Shown here: piece by piece, positions 6,408-15,513 of the stretch
How positions within the stretch are numbered: position 1 is the stretch's first letter
Layout: each line of letters begins with the position of its first letter
NCBI GenBank assembly: GCA_003963405.1
Contig: RXIY01000014.1
Coordinates: 1-64,000, forward strand
DNA: 64,000 nucleotides
Direction of reading: 5' to 3'
Origin: Hyphomicrobiales bacterium
GTDB taxonomy: Bacteria > Pseudomonadota > Alphaproteobacteria > Rhizobiales > Beijerinckiaceae
Notes under the pieces: generated by a model
What the model was told of the DNA's origin: nothing
Database searches by the model: none
Seen by the model: only the letters and a program-made list of their open reading frames with translations
Translations under genes and position numbers: made by a program

Positions 6408-7184
6408 ATGGCCGCACAGAAAGGCAAGGATCTGCTTCTCAAGATCGGCGACGGCCTCGGCGCATTCGTGACGGTTGCAGGCCTGCGCACCCGTCGCATT
6501 GCGCTGAACGCGGATACGGTCGACGTGACGGACGCCGAGTCCGCCGGAAGGTGGCGAGAGTTGCTCGGCGGCGCGGGCGTACGGCGCGCGAGCGTTTCGG
6601 GAACCGGCATTTTCAAGGATCAGGCCTCCGATGCGCTCTTACGGGAAGCATTCTTCGACGGGCTGCTGCGCGACTGGCAGATCATCATTCCCGGTCTCGG
6701 CATGCTTGCGGGGCCGTTTCAGATTTCAAATCTCGATTATCGCGGAGAACATTCAGCCGAAGTCACCTTCGATATTTCGCTCGACTCAGCGGGCGCGCTG
6801 ACGTTCACCGCAATTGAAAGGAATTGCCTCATGGCCAATCGGAAACGCGGAGAAACAGAGGCGCTGCTCGACGGCGCGCCTTACACGCTCTGCCTGACGC
6901 TCGGCGCGCTCGCGGAGCTCGAGAGCGGCATGGGGACGAGCGATCTCATCGCGCTCGCCGAACGCTTCGAGGCGAATCGGCTGTCGGCGCGCGACATTCT
7001 GCGCATCATTGGCTGCGGGCTGCGCGGAGCAGGCCATGCGCTCAGCGACGAAGAGGTTTCACGGATGAAAGCATCGGGGGGATTTGCAGGCTATGTGCAA
7101 ATTGCGGCCGACCTCCTGGCCGCGACATTCGGCGACGAGCCGGAGCCGCACGCTGCAAACCCTCGGTCGCCGCAGGACGCCTGA
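6408..7184 (+). CDS. Major tail protein (gp9-like), read-through into gp10 without a stop
   Basis: From ATG 6408 the first about 137 residues are a TP901-1/RcGTA gp9-type major tail protein: GKDLLLKIGDGLGAFVTVAG, NADTVDVTDAESAGRWRELL and the end segment HSAEVTFDISLDSAGALTF. Family members stop here. In this window the frame continues through six or seven junction codons into gp10 (from 6831) and ends at 7184, a 258-residue fusion. A TGA at 6815-6817, exactly where the old stop would be, is out of frame by one base, so a single-base loss in the stop region explains the fusion. A separate start at 6831 remains available. Confidence 0.85.
   Translation: MAAQKGKDLLLKIGDGLGAFVTVAGLRTRRIALNADTVDVTDAESAGRWRELLGGAGVRRASVSGTGIFKDQASDALLREAFFDGLLRDWQIIIPGLGMLAGPFQISNLDYRGEHSAEVTFDISLDSAGALTFTAIERNCLMANRKRGETEALLDGAPYTLCLTLGALAELESGMGTSDLIALAERFEANRLSARDILRIIGCGLRGAGHALSDEEVSRMKASGGFAGYVQIAADLLAATFGDEPEPHAANPRSPQDA
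6831..7184 (+). CDS. Tail assembly protein gp10-like (internal start within the fused frame)
   Basis: 117 residues from ATG 6831, with AAAGGA about ten bases upstream. MANRKRGETEALLDGAPYTL and CLTLGALAELESGMGTSDLI are typical of the GTA gp10 family, which binds the tape measure during tail assembly, with gp10 and the following small chaperone as a pair. It is in the same frame as the major tail protein upstream with no stop between them, so it may be made both as a fusion and alone. Confidence 0.8.
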   Translation: MANRKRGETEALLDGAPYTLCLTLGALAELESGMGTSDLIALAERFEANRLSARDILRIIGCGLRGAGHALSDEEVSRMKASGGFAGYVQIAADLLAATFGDEPEPHAANPRSPQDA

Positions 7185-7210
7185 TCGCGAAAGGAAGCGA
7201 GTCGGCGCGC

Positions 7211-7420
7211 GTGTCCTCCCCGCGCGCGCCCTTTCCCTTTTCGCGCGCGATGGCCTTTGGCCTCGGCGTCCTGCGGCTTGGACCGCAGGAATTCTGGTCC
7301 ATGACGCCGCGGGAATTGTTCCACGCGGCGGAAGGCGTTTACGGGCGCGGAACGGCTGCGATGACTCGCGCCGCGCTCGACGCCCTGATGAAAGACTTTC
7401 CCGACGAAAGAGGAAGATAA
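7211..7420 (+). CDS. Phage tail assembly chaperone (GTA type)
   Basis: About 69 residues from GTG 7211. The core AMAFGLGVLRLGPQEFWSMT followed by PRELFHAAEGVYG matches the small GTA/phage tail assembly chaperone family, which is about 60-75 residues. Start chosen because it gives the family length; an AAAGGA lies about 17 bases upstream, so the exact start is not certain. Sits between gp10 and the tape measure as in RcGTA clusters. Confidence 0.8.
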   Translation: MSSPRAPFPFSRAMAFGLGVLRLGPQEFWSMTPRELFHAAEGVYGRGTAAMTRAALDALMKDFPDERGR

Positions 7421-7421
7421 G

Positions 7422-8003
7422 ATGAACAACAACGCAAACCTTCCCGACCTCGGCCAATCCTCGCTGGCGTTCGCGACGCAGGATCTGACCTCGGCGAAGA
7501 ATCTCCTCGATCAGATCGGCGCCTCCGGGGAGAAGGCCAGCAAGATTCTCGCAAATGGTTTCGGCGCGGCCGCGGCAAGCGGCAAGGGCCTCAATGAAAC
7601 GCTTTTGACGATCGGACAGTCTCTCGCGAAGCTCGCCCTGCAGGAGGGCGCTAAGTCGCTTTCGAGCGGCCTTGCAAATTCGTTGACGGGCCTCTTCGGC
7701 AACGCATTCAGTGGCAGTCCGCAGATCACGCCTTTCGCGGAAGGGGGCGTCGTCGCGAGCCCCGCCTATTTCGCCAATGGCGGCTCGACCGGTTTGATGG
7801 GGGAACGGGGCGCGGAGGCGATCATGCCGCTCGCACGCGGACCGGACGGCAGGCTGGGAGTAGTATCGCAGGGGGGACAGGGGCGCCCCGTCTTGGTGAC
7901 GGTCAACATCGCTGCGCAGGACGTCGACAGCTTCCATCGCTCCGAGGCGCAAATCACCGGTGCGCTGGCGCGAGCGGTGGCGCGCGGCCAGCGGCAGCTT
8001 TGA
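7422..8003 (+). CDS. Short tail tape measure protein (RcGTA gp11-like)
   Basis: 193 residues, start one base after the chaperone stop with AGGAAGA upstream. The pattern of alternating small/hydrophobic helices (FGAAAASGKGLNETLLTIGQ), then FAEGGVVASPAYFANGGSTG and GERGAEAIMPLARGPDGRLG is the C-terminal signature of lambda-type tape measure proteins, here in the very short GTA version. Tail length follows tape length, so a short tail is predicted. It ends with a basic tail (RAVARGQRQL). Confidence 0.88.
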   Translation: MNNNANLPDLGQSSLAFATQDLTSAKNLLDQIGASGEKASKILANGFGAAAASGKGLNETLLTIGQSLAKLALQEGAKSLSSGLANSLTGLFGNAFSGSPQITPFAEGGVVASPAYFANGGSTGLMGERGAEAIMPLARGPDGRLGVVSQGGQGRPVLVTVNIAAQDVDSFHRSEAQITGALARAVARGQRQL

Positions 8004-8015
8004 CAAGGCGCGCCA

Positions 8016-8654
8016 ATGAGCGACTTCCACGAAATTCGCTTTCCGCTCGACGTGTCCCTGCATGGGCGCGGCGGACCGGAACGGCGCACCGAGATCGTGA
8101 CGCTCGGCTCGAACCGGGAATCACGCAATGCGCGCTGGGCGCATTCACGCCGGCGGTACGAAGCTGGTTATGGCGTGAAGACGCTTGCGCAGCTTTCGCA
8201 GGTGATCGGCTTTTTCGAAGAGCGGCGCGGGCGCCTCTATGGCTTCCGCTGGCGCGATCGCGCCGATTTCGCCTCCTGCGCGCCGGGCGCCGCGACGGCG
8301 CCGACGGACCAGGCTCTCGGGCGCGGCGACGGCGCGCAACGAACGTTCCAGCTGACGAAGACCTATGGCGGGGCCTTCGCGCCCTATGCGCGGAGCATTG
8401 CCAAACCGGTCGCAGGCAGCGTGCGCGTCGCCGTCGATGGCGTTGAGAAAAATGCGTCGCAGTTCTCCGCGGACGCCACGACCGGCGCCGTCACTTTTGC
8501 GGCCGGCGCGGCGCCGCCATCGGGCGCTCTTGTCACGGCGGGCTTTCTTTTCGACGTGCCGGCGCGGTTCGATACGGATTTTCTCGAAATCGATCTCGAA
8601 GCCTTCGAGGCCGGCGCCATTCCCAAAATCCCGATCATTGAAATCGCCCCCTGA
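8016..8654 (+). CDS. Distal tail protein, DUF2460 (RcGTA gp12-like)
   Basis: 212 residues. Typical DUF2460: FHEIRFPLDVSLHGRGGPER at the start, EIVTLGSNRESRNARW, the RRRYEAGYGVKTLAQLSQVI segment, GFRWRDRADF, and the end segment RFDTDFLEIDLEAFEAGAIP. It forms the distal tail hexamer from which the hub grows. Twelve bases after the tape measure. Confidence 0.93.
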   Translation: MSDFHEIRFPLDVSLHGRGGPERRTEIVTLGSNRESRNARWAHSRRRYEAGYGVKTLAQLSQVIGFFEERRGRLYGFRWRDRADFASCAPGAATAPTDQALGRGDGAQRTFQLTKTYGGAFAPYARSIAKPVAGSVRVAVDGVEKNASQFSADATTGAVTFAAGAAPPSGALVTAGFLFDVPARFDTDFLEIDLEAFEAGAIPKIPIIEIAP

Positions 8655-8667
8655 AGAGGCTCTCTAC

Positions 8668-9555
8668 ATGCTCGACCTCAACGCCTCCCTTCAGCAGAAG
8701 CTCGATGCGCGCGCGACGACATTTTGCCATTGCTGGCGCCTGTCGCGGCGTGACGGAGCCATCATGGGGTTCACCGATCACGACCGCGACCTTTCGTTCG
8801 ACGGCGTTATCTTTCGCGCGAGCGCCGGCTTTTCGGCTTCTGAAACCGAAAGCGGGCTGGGCCTTTCGGTCTCCGCCTCGGAAACCGCCGGCGCACTCTC
8901 CGATGACAGCCTGTCGGAACGCGACCTCCTCAATGGACTCTACGACAACGCCTCGATCGAGACCTGGCTCGTCGATTGGATGGATGCGAACGACCGCACC
9001 TTGCTCGATGTGGCCACGATCGGCGAAGTGCGCCGCGGCGAGCACACGTTCAGCGCGGAACTACGCTCGAACGCGCATTTCTTCGACCAGACGCAAGGCC
9101 GCACCTTTCAGAGAGGGTGCGACGCCGATTTTGGGGACCGGCGCTGCAAGATCGATCTGGGCGCCTTCATGACGACAGGGGTCGTGACGCAATTCGCCGG
9201 CGGCGTGCTGACGCTCGATCTCTCCGGGGCCTTCGTTTCGGGCTTCTTCGCCGGCGGCAGGCTGAATTTTACGAGCGGCGCCAATCGAGGGGCCGGCGCG
9301 ACGATCAAATCGCATCGACAGGAAAGCGGTCTGCGGGCCGTCATCGCACTGTGGACGCCGCCCGGCGCCGCCATCGCGAACGGCGACGCCGTATCGCTGA
9401 CGGCGGGATGCGACAAATCAGCAACGGCCTGCCGGGACAAGTTCGGCAACATCGTCAACTTCCGCGGCTTTCTGCATATGCCCGGCAATGACCGGGTGAT
9501 CGCCTATCCCAATTCTCGATCGCAGGCGATGGATGGCGGGAGCTTCTACCGATAA
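8668..9555 (+). CDS. Tail hub protein, DUF2163 (RcGTA gp13-like)
   Basis: 295 residues from ATG 8668. Contains the N-terminal CHCWRLSRRDGAIMGFTDHD of DUF2163, the middle domain with DWMDANDRTLLDVATIGEVR, and the C-terminal phage_BR0599-like part with GCDKSATACRDKFGNIVNFR and GFLHMPG. The Cys-rich C-terminal region is a family trait. Its TAA stop overlaps the region where the next gene should start. Confidence 0.93.
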   Translation: MLDLNASLQQKLDARATTFCHCWRLSRRDGAIMGFTDHDRDLSFDGVIFRASAGFSASETESGLGLSVSASETAGALSDDSLSERDLLNGLYDNASIETWLVDWMDANDRTLLDVATIGEVRRGEHTFSAELRSNAHFFDQTQGRTFQRGCDADFGDRRCKIDLGAFMTTGVVTQFAGGVLTLDLSGAFVSGFFAGGRLNFTSGANRGAGATIKSHRQESGLRAVIALWTPPGAAIANGDAVSLTAGCDKSATACRDKFGNIVNFRGFLHMPGNDRVIAYPNSRSQAMDGGSFYR

Positions 9556-9989
9556 GCGTCACACGCACGGAAATCGTCGCCGCCGCGCGCCGATGGATCG
9601 GCACGCCTTATCTGCACCAAGCGTCGCTCATGCATGTCGGCTGCGACTGCCTCGGCCTCGTCCGTGGGGTCTGGCGCGCGGTCATCGGCGACGAGCCAGA
9701 AGAGGCGCCGCCCTATACGCCGGATTGGGCCGAGGCGCTCGGCTGCGAGACCTTGCTCGACGCCGCCGGCCGGCATTTCGAGCCGGCTGCGCCTGGCGGG
9801 TTTTGCGCCGGCGACATTCTCGTCTTTCGCTTTCGCGACGATCTGCCGGCGAAGCACCTCGGGATCGCGACCTCCTCCACGCATATGGTTCACGCCCATA
9901 GCGGCGCCTGCGTGGCGGAAGTCGCCATCGGCGCCCATTGGCGCAAGCGCATTACGGCCGTCTTCGCCTTTCCGGGCGTCGCCGACTGA
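9552..9989 (+). CDS. NlpC/P60 family cell-wall peptidase (RcGTA gp14-like), start codon altered
   Basis: About 145 residues if read from 9552. TEIVAAARRWIGTPYLHQAS, then HVGCDCLGLVRGVW with the catalytic Cys, and the His segment KHLGIATSSTHMVHAHSG are NlpC/P60 signatures. The enzyme opens peptidoglycan during delivery. The expected start overlaps the gp13 stop, but it reads ATA, not ATG (gATAAg instead of gATGAg). The next in-frame ATG (9630) would drop the conserved WIGTPY segment but keep the Cys. Real start and activity are therefore uncertain. Confidence 0.85.
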   Translation: MSVTRTEIVAAARRWIGTPYLHQASLMHVGCDCLGLVRGVWRAVIGDEPEEAPPYTPDWAEALGCETLLDAAGRHFEPAAPGGFCAGDILVFRFRDDLPAKHLGIATSSTHMVHAHSGACVAEVAIGAHWRKRITAVFAFPGVAD

Positions 9990-10017
9990 CGCCTCCCCCC
10001 AAGTTCGAGAGAGACAT

Positions 10018-13000
10018 ATGGCGACGCTGGTTCTCCAGACCATCGGCTCCGCCGTCGGCGGCGCAATCGGCGGCCCGGCTGGCGCCGCGGCAGGCCGTCT
10101 CGCGGGCGCCCTCGGCGGCTCCCTTCTGGAACAGGGGCCGCAGACCCATGCGGCGCCGCGCTACAGCGTCGGGCCGCGCCTGAAGGCCATGGACGGCGTC
10201 GCCTCGACAGAAGGGGCCGGCATTCCGCGCGTCTACGGCCGGGCGCGGATCGGCGGTCAGATGATCTGGGCCACGCGCTTTCTCGAGCAGGCCAATGTCT
10301 CCATCCAGGCCGGCGCGCCGAGCAGCGGCGGCAAAGGGACCGGAGGCGGGGGCGGAGGCGCATACAGTGCGCCGCAGGTGAGCGTCACTTACGCCTATTT
10401 TGCGAGTTTCGCGGTGGGTCTCTGCGAAGGCCCAATCGCCTTTGTGCGCCGCATCTGGGCAGATGGCGCCGAACTCGATCTGACGGCGACGCCGGTCCGC
10501 ATCCATCGGGGAGCGGAAGACCAGGAGCCCGATCCGCTGATCTCCGCGAAGGAGGGCGCGGAAAATGCTCCAGCCTATCGGGGGCTCGCTTACGTGGTCT
10601 TCGATAATCTTCCCCTCGCCTCGTTCGGCAACCGGATCCCGCAATTCACTTTCGAGGTCGTAAAGCCCGTCTCCGGTCTCGGCGAGATGATCCGCGCAAT
10701 CGACCTCATCCCCGGCGCGACGGAGGGAGGTTATCTCCCCACGCTGAAGCTCAATTTCTGGTCGCCCGGCGCGACGAACGCCGAAAACCGGCACCAGTTG
10801 ACGGCCCAAAGCGACTGGCAGGCGTCGATCGACGCCCTTCAGGCGCTCTGCCCCAATCTCGAAAGCGTGGCGCTCGTCGTCGCCTGGTTCGGCGATGATC
10901 TGCGGGCGCAATACTGCGACATCGCACCGCGTGTCGACGCGCGCTTCAAGACGATCGGCCAGTTCAACTATCTGCTTGGCGCGTCCTGGCCGCCCGATTG
11001 GAGCGTAGCCGCTCGTACGCGGGCGGCGGCGCGGCTGGTGTCACAGATTGACGGGCGCTCCGCTTTCGGCGGCACCCCCAGCGACGCCTCCGTGCTCGCC
11101 GCCGTCGCGGATCTCAAAGCGCGCGGTCTCTCCGTTACCTTCTATCCGTTTCTGATGATGGATATTCCGGCGGGGAACGGCTTGCCGGACCCTTATGGCG
11201 AGGCCAGCGATCAACCGGCCTTCCCCTGGCGGGGCCGCATCACCTGCGACCCCGCGCCTGGCCGCGCTGGCTCGCCGGATGGAACCAGCGTCGCGGCGAC
11301 GCAGATCAATTCTCTGGCCGGGCGTTACCGCAGCTTCATCCTCCACTACGCCAATCTTCTGAGGTCGGCGGGCCTCGACGCCTTTCTCATCGGCTCCGAA
11401 CTGATCGGCCTCACGCGCGTGCGCACGGGGGCGGGAGCCTATCCGTTCGTCACGGCTCTGGTGGCCCTGGCCGTGGAAACGAAAGCCATTCTCGGCTCGG
11501 GAACGAAAGTGGGCTACGCCGCGGACTGGACGGAATATGGCGCGCATGTTCCTCGGGAAGGAGAACTGCGGTTTCCGCTCGATCCTTTGTGGGCGTCGCC
11601 CGCCGTCGACTTCATCGGCGTCGACGTTTACTGGCCGCTCTCCGACTGGCGCGACGGAGAGGCGCATCTCGACGCGGCCGAGGCGACGAGCGTTCACGAT
11701 CTCGACTATCTCATGTCGGGCGTCTGCTCAGGCGAAGGGTATGATTGGCACTACGCCGACGCCCGTGCGCGGCAGACCCAGATGCGCACGCCGATTACGG
11801 ACGGACTCGGAAAGCCATGGGTCTATCGGCCAAAGGACCTCGTCTCGTTCTGGTCGAATCCGCATTACGAGCGGGTCGCAGGCGCCGAACTCCCGCAGCC
11901 GACGGCATGGGTCCCGCAATCCAAACCTATCTGGATCGTCGAGACCGGCTGCCCCGCCGTGGATCGCGGCTCGAATGCGCCGAATGTCTTTCCCGATCCG
12001 CGTTCGAGCGAAAGCGGCCTGCCGTATTTTTCGCGCGACGGCAGGGACGACCTGATGCAAGCGCGCTTCATCGAGGCGATGCTCGCCTATTTCGATCCGT
12101 CGCGGCCGAGCGGCGCGGCGGCGAATCCCCGGTCGGCGGTCTATGGCGGCCCGATGGTCGATCCGTCGCGCATTCATGTCTGGTGCTGGGACGCACGGCC
12201 TTTTCCCGCCTTTCCGATGCAAAGCGCCGCCTGGAGCGACGGCCCCAACTGGGAAACGGGCCATTGGCTGAATGGAAGGCTCGAAGGCGTCCCGCTCGAT
12301 CGTCTTCTCATGGCGCTGGCGCAAGGCGTAGAGGCGCCCGGCCTCACCGTCGCGCGCCCGAAAGTCGGCGGCTTTCTGGACGGCTATGTGCTGGACAGGC
12401 CGATGTCGCCGCGCGAGGCCATCGACCCGCTCGCCGCGCTTTACGGATTCGACGCCGTTATCGGCGCCGGCCGGTTCGATTTCGTCGATCGCCGCCGCAA
12501 GCCCGTGCGCGACATTGGCGCCGACGATCTCGTCGCCGGCAAGAGCATGTCGCTCGTCACGCTCACGCGGGCGCAAGAAAGCGAACTGCCGGGCGAAATC
12601 GCGCTCACCTACTCGGACTCCGAGAGCGATTACCAGATGGCGCGTATTCTTTCGCGCCGTCTGGAGGGCCGTTCCGAGCGCCGGAGCGACGCACAGGCGG
12701 CGGTGATCACGCATCGGGCGGAGGCGCAGAAGCTTGCAGATATCTGGCTGCAGGATCTTTGGATCGGACGTGAAACAGCGGAATTCACGCTGCGGCCCGG
12801 CCTGATCGGCCTGCAACCGGGCGATGTTCTGCGCCTGGATGCGCGGCTGTTCCAGATCCAACGCATCGCCGACGGCGCCGCCCGGCGCGTCAGCGCCCGC
12901 GCGATCGACGCCTCTGTTTATGACGCGCCGGCGCCCAAGACCAAGCGCACTCCCACGCCGGCGCCGGATATCTTCGGCCCGCCGCGCGTCGTCGTGCTCG

Positions 13001-13902
13001 ATCTGGCGACGTCGCGCGGCGGGGAGGCGCTTTCTCATGTCGCGGCTTTCGCCGATCCCTGGCCCGGAGCCCTCGCCATTGTGAAAACCGTGGGAGGATC
13101 CGCCGAGACGATCGGGATGATCGAGAAGCGGGCGACAATCGGCGATACGCTGGACAGTCTGCCGCCGGGACCCGTCGGCCGCTTCGACCGCGGATCGAGC
13201 GTGACCGTTCGCTTCGGCGCGGGCCAGCTCGCCTCTGTCGATGATTTGGCGGCGCTTGCGGGCAAGACCGCAATGGCCATTCAGGGCGCAGACGGCGAAT
13301 GGGAAATTTTCGCTTTCGCACGGGCGGAGCTTGTCGGCGACAGAACCTATCGCCTCTCGCGGCTCCTCCGTGGCCTCGGCGGCGCAAACCATCTCGCGCG
13401 AAGAGCCGCGCCCGCCGGCTCCACGGTCGTGCTGCTCGACGACGCGCTCGCGCCCCTAGCGCGCAAGGCGGACGAAATGGGCGCGCCGATCGTCTATGCC
13501 ATCGGACCCGCCCATAGGAACTTCGCCGATCCGCTCTATGTGCGCGCGACGGCCACGGCGAGCCGCAAGACGCTCATGCCTTATGCGCCAACCCGCGTCC
13601 GCGCAAGGCGGACGGAGGCAGGCGTCCTGATCGGTTTCCTGCGCCGCGGTCGCATCGAGTCCGACAGTTGGGAGACCCTCGACATTCCACTCGGAGAGAT
13701 GAGCGAGGCCTATGAGGCAGAGATCGTCTTGCCCGCGGGCAAGCGCGTTCTCCTGACGCAGACAACGTCAATTCTCTATCCAGCGGCGCAGGAGCTCGCA
13801 GACTTCGGCGCGCCGCAGAGCGCCCTCACACTCTCGCTCTATCAGATGAGCGCCAGTGTGGGGCGCGGTTTTCCGTTCACTGGAACTGTGACCATCCAAT
13901 AG
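10018..13902 (+). CDS. Host-specificity megatron protein (RcGTA gp15-like)
   Basis: 1294 residues from ATG 10018. It begins with a Gly/Ala-rich hydrophobic segment (GSAVGGAIGGPAGAAAGRLA), then the GTA TIM-barrel-like domain (YLPTLKLNFWSPGATN to about residue 750, including SKPIWIVETGCPAVDRGSN and DPSRIHVWCWDARPFPAFP), then the phage tail 3-type domain (QLADIWLQDLWIGRETAEF written as KLADIWLQDLWIGRETAEF) and a C-terminal beta-rich region. In RcGTA this is the baseplate megatron that contacts the cell surface and forms the DNA exit channel. Size matches RcGTA gp15 (about 1300). Confidence 0.94.
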   Translation: MATLVLQTIGSAVGGAIGGPAGAAAGRLAGALGGSLLEQGPQTHAAPRYSVGPRLKAMDGVASTEGAGIPRVYGRARIGGQMIWATRFLEQANVSIQAGAPSSGGKGTGGGGGGAYSAPQVSVTYAYFASFAVGLCEGPIAFVRRIWADGAELDLTATPVRIHRGAEDQEPDPLISAKEGAENAPAYRGLAYVVFDNLPLASFGNRIPQFTFEVVKPVSGLGEMIRAIDLIPGATEGGYLPTLKLNFWSPGATNAENRHQLTAQSDWQASIDALQALCPNLESVALVVAWFGDDLRAQYCDIAPRVDARFKTIGQFNYLLGASWPPDWSVAARTRAAARLVSQIDGRSAFGGTPSDASVLAAVADLKARGLSVTFYPFLMMDIPAGNGLPDPYGEASDQPAFPWRGRITCDPAPGRAGSPDGTSVAATQINSLAGRYRSFILHYANLLRSAGLDAFLIGSELIGLTRVRTGAGAYPFVTALVALAVETKAILGSGTKVGYAADWTEYGAHVPREGELRFPLDPLWASPAVDFIGVDVYWPLSDWRDGEAHLDAAEATSVHDLDYLMSGVCSGEGYDWHYADARARQTQMRTPITDGLGKPWVYRPKDLVSFWSNPHYERVAGAELPQPTAWVPQSKPIWIVETGCPAVDRGSNAPNVFPDPRSSESGLPYFSRDGRDDLMQARFIEAMLAYFDPSRPSGAAANPRSAVYGGPMVDPSRIHVWCWDARPFPAFPMQSAAWSDGPNWETGHWLNGRLEGVPLDRLLMALAQGVEAPGLTVARPKVGGFLDGYVLDRPMSPREAIDPLAALYGFDAVIGAGRFDFVDRRRKPVRDIGADDLVAGKSMSLVTLTRAQESELPGEIALTYSDSESDYQMARILSRRLEGRSERRSDAQAAVITHRAEAQKLADIWLQDLWIGRETAEFTLRPGLIGLQPGDVLRLDARLFQIQRIADGAARRVSARAIDASVYDAPAPKTKRTPTPAPDIFGPPRVVVLDLATSRGGEALSHVAAFADPWPGALAIVKTVGGSAETIGMIEKRATIGDTLDSLPPGPVGRFDRGSSVTVRFGAGQLASVDDLAALAGKTAMAIQGADGEWEIFAFARAELVGDRTYRLSRLLRGLGGANHLARRAAPAGSTVVLLDDALAPLARKADEMGAPIVYAIGPAHRNFADPLYVRATATASRKTLMPYAPTRVRARRTEAGVLIGFLRRGRIESDSWETLDIPLGEMSEAYEAEIVLPAGKRVLLTQTTSILYPAAQELADFGAPQSALTLSLYQMSASVGRGFPFTGTVTIQ

Positions 13903-13909
13903 GCGACCC

Positions 13910-15502
13910 ATGACTGAAACGACCCATCTGGCGCTGCCGCTCATCGAGCCGGCGCAGGCGCAGAAACACGTCACCCACAATGAAGCGATGGCGATGCTCG
14001 ACGCCAGCGTGCATCTCACGGTCAACGCGCGCAATGTCGTGACGCCGCCGAATGCGCCCGGCGAAGGCGACCGCCTCCTGATCGGCGCGGAATCGACAGG
14101 CGCCTTCGCCGGCAAGGAAAAGCAGGTCGCCGTCTTTCTTGCGGGCGACTGGACATTCCTGCGGCCAGCCGCTGGCTGGCGCCTCTATGTCGCGGCGGAA
14201 TCTCTGCTGCTGCTTTTCAACGGCGTCGATTGGATAGACCTCGGCTGGGGCCTGCGCGAATTGCAGAACCTGTCGCGGCTGGGCGTGGGAACGACCGCCG
14301 ACGCCGGCAATCCGCTCTCGGCGAAGCTGAACGCTGCGCTGTTCGCCGCAAGAACCGGGGGAGAGGGCGGCAGCGGCGATCTGCGGCTTTCCCTGAACAA
14401 GGAAGCGCCCGCCAGAACGGTTTCACAAGTCTACCAGTCCAACTATTCGGGACGCGCGGAGACGGGCCTGGCGGGAGACGACAATTTCCGCATCAAGGTC
14501 TCCGCCGACGGCGCATCCTGGCGGGAGAGCCTCGTCATAGACAGCGCGACCGGCGCTCTTTCCTTTCCCAGCGGAGGTCCGACCCGGATTTCCACCTTCA
14601 GGACGAGCGGCCTCTACTCGCCCTCGCCGGGCCTTCGCTTCGCCGATGTCATTCTCTTCGGCGGCGGCGGCGGCGGCGGGTCGGGAGGCCGGCAGGCGCA
14701 AAACGCGGCTGCGTCCGGCGGCGGTGGCGGAGGCGGAGGCGCATGGATCAAGGGCTCCTTTCCCGCGGCCGCGATTGGAAGCGGACAGATGGTTGTGATC
14801 GGCGCGGGCGGCGCGGGCGGCGGCGCCCAGACGGCAAATTCGAGTCCGGGGCTCAGTGGCGCGGCGGGCGGCGATAGCGCTTTCGGCTCGTTGATGAAGG
14901 CCTGGGGCGGCGGCGGCGGGGCTGGCGGCGGCCTGGCGGCGGCGTCAGCCGGCGGCGGCGGATCCGGTCTCACAAAAGGGGCCAACGCATCAGGCGTCGC
15001 AGGCGGCGCCGGCTCAGCGGGACAGGGCGCCGGCGGCTCTGGCGCAAGCGGCGGGGTTTCCCAATCTCCCGGCTTTGGCGGCGGCGGAGGCGGCGCGCCC
15101 GCGGACGGCTCGGCTGGCGCGAGCGGCGGCGCGGCCTATTTCGGCGCGTCTGGCGGGGGCGCAGGCGGCGGCCTGACAGCTGCAAACGTCGCAGCAAACG
15201 GCGGCGCGGGCGGCGCATTCTATCCAAGCGGCGTCGATCTGCGCGCAGGCTGCGGCGCTGCGAGCGGCGCGATCGGGGGCGGCGCAGGCCCCGGCAATTT
15301 CGCCGCAGCGACAGGCGCGCTCGCTCAGCCGGGCGGCGGCGGCGGCGGCGGCGCATCGGGCGCGACGGCGAGCGGGGCGGGAGGCGGCGGCGGATTTCCG
15401 TCCGGCGGCGGCGGCGGCGGCGGCGCGGCCCGCAATGGCGGATCGGGCGGCGCCGGCGGATCCGGCGCGGCGGGCTTCGCGATCATCATCGAGTATTTCT
15501 AG
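13910..15502 (+). CDS. DUF2793 tail fibre protein with polyglycine C-terminus
   Basis: 530 residues, seven bases after gp15. Residues 1-220 are a DUF2793 domain (LALPLIEPAQAQKHVTHNEA, GWRLYVAAESLLLLFNGVDW), which anchors fibres in GTA and alphaproteobacterial phages. From about 245 to the end the protein is dominated by Gly, Ala and Ser, with many Gly runs of 5-8 separated by short loops (for example ANSSPG, QSPGFGG, LRAGCGAASG). This resembles the glycine-rich motifs of polyglycine II sandwich adhesins such as the S16/T4-like gp38 tip. It probably binds the host surface; target unknown. Confidence 0.8.
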   Translation: MTETTHLALPLIEPAQAQKHVTHNEAMAMLDASVHLTVNARNVVTPPNAPGEGDRLLIGAESTGAFAGKEKQVAVFLAGDWTFLRPAAGWRLYVAAESLLLLFNGVDWIDLGWGLRELQNLSRLGVGTTADAGNPLSAKLNAALFAARTGGEGGSGDLRLSLNKEAPARTVSQVYQSNYSGRAETGLAGDDNFRIKVSADGASWRESLVIDSATGALSFPSGGPTRISTFRTSGLYSPSPGLRFADVILFGGGGGGGSGGRQAQNAAASGGGGGGGGAWIKGSFPAAAIGSGQMVVIGAGGAGGGAQTANSSPGLSGAAGGDSAFGSLMKAWGGGGGAGGGLAAASAGGGGSGLTKGANASGVAGGAGSAGQGAGGSGASGGVSQSPGFGGGGGGAPADGSAGASGGAAYFGASGGGAGGGLTAANVAANGGAGGAFYPSGVDLRAGCGAASGAIGGGAGPGNFAAATGALAQPGGGGGGGASGATASGAGGGGGFPSGGGGGGGAARNGGSGGAGGSGAAGFAIIIEYF

Positions 15503-15513
15503 AGGAGCCTCAC

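Noticed and set aside
6831-7420. Programmed frameshift between gp10 and the tail chaperone as in lambda G/GT
   Set aside because: The chaperone has its own start and no slippery heptamer was seen near the gp10 stop.
11728-13392. Long minus-strand open frame of 554 codons opposite the gp15 gene
   Set aside because: It mirrors codon bias of the GC-rich gp15 gene, has no recognisable domain, and gp15 is certain.
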